NCBI GenBank assembly: GCA_029260155.1
Contig: JAJDDU010000310.1
Span: 1-6,517, forward strand
DNA: 6,517 nucleotides
Source: Phycisphaerae bacterium
GTDB lineage: Bacteria > Planctomycetota > Phycisphaerae > UBA1845
Direction: 5' to 3'
Shown here: positions 6,468 through 6,517 of the stretch, in pieces
Numbering within the stretch: the stretch's first letter is position 1
Layout: each line of letters starts with the position of its first letter
Position numbers and translations under genes: made by a program
Notes under the pieces: generated by a model
What the model saw: only the letters and a program-made list of their open reading frames with translations
Databases searched by the model: none
What the model was told of the DNA's origin: nothing

Positions 6468-6517
6468 ATGGGCAACAGAGTCTTCGAGCCGCGGGATTCA
6501 TCTCGCGCGGACGTCCG

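Larger units (their letters stand above)
5991..6517. other. Intergenic region without a convincing gene
   Basis: These 527 bases upstream of the giant gene have several open frames on both strands, but none encodes a recognisable protein. Their translations are rich in Arg, Ser and Pro without family-like patterns, and none has a well-placed ribosome-binding site. The notable contents are the candidate leftward promoter with its repeat (6110-6165), the candidate rightward promoter (6402-6431) and the stem-loop (6449-6467). No tRNA, rRNA or mobile-element end was seen. Confidence 0.6.

Noticed and set aside
6010..6501. Minus-strand open frame of 163 codons just upstream of the giant gene
   Set aside because: The translation has no recognisable domain, is rich in Arg, Pro and Ser, shows no good ribosome-binding site, and would cover the promoter-like sequence and repeat of the downstream gene. 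A real but unknown gene cannot be wholly excluded.

Overview
The window is dominated by one very long minus-strand reading frame. It begins at an ATG at 5988-5990 and runs without a stop to the left edge of the window. That gives 1,996 codons with the 3' end missing, and I read it codon by codon with no frame break. It encodes an exported, probably lipid-anchored, multi-domain surface protein. GC-rich coding DNA, repeated DCNxNxVPDEC motifs, thrombospondin type 3 calcium repeats, a pre-peptidase-like beta domain and 'choice-of-anchor Q' beta-helix domains in one chain are typical of Planctomycetota, especially Phycisphaerae-like lineages. That assignment is an inference from protein style, not from a marker gene.

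Domain order from the N terminus, reading right to left in window coordinates: lipoprotein-type signal peptide (residues 1-24); short proline-rich linker; an immunoglobulin-like beta domain (about 65-149); an Asp-rich lead-in and six 23-residue thrombospondin type 3 modules (154-324); a lone EF-hand-like motif (336-348); a pre-peptidase C-terminal-like beta domain (358-487); two EF-like motifs (495-522); a predicted beta-propeller (about 527-777); five EF-like motifs (780-868); a complete parallel beta-helix domain with nine rungs (875-1368); and a second helix domain of the same type with fifteen rungs (1378 onward), cut by the window edge just before its C-terminal cap. The helix rungs carry GGA[I/V/M] and CxFxxN motifs like those of chlamydial polymorphic membrane proteins. 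No enzyme is evident. The likely role is a long Ca2+-stiffened adhesin or cell-surface stalk, but that is inference.

The 527 bases upstream of the ATG (5991-6517) hold no convincing gene. They contain a good sigma70-like promoter facing the large gene (TTGACT, 17 bp, TATCGT; 6137-6165), with a repeated and partly palindromic AAGCACTTGG element over the predicted transcription start (6110-6135). Near the right edge there is a weaker candidate promoter facing right (6402-6431) and a perfect GC-rich hairpin (6449-6467). A divergent gene may therefore begin near or beyond the right edge. Long plus-strand open frames across the large gene are antisense shadows of its glycine- and alanine-rich codons.
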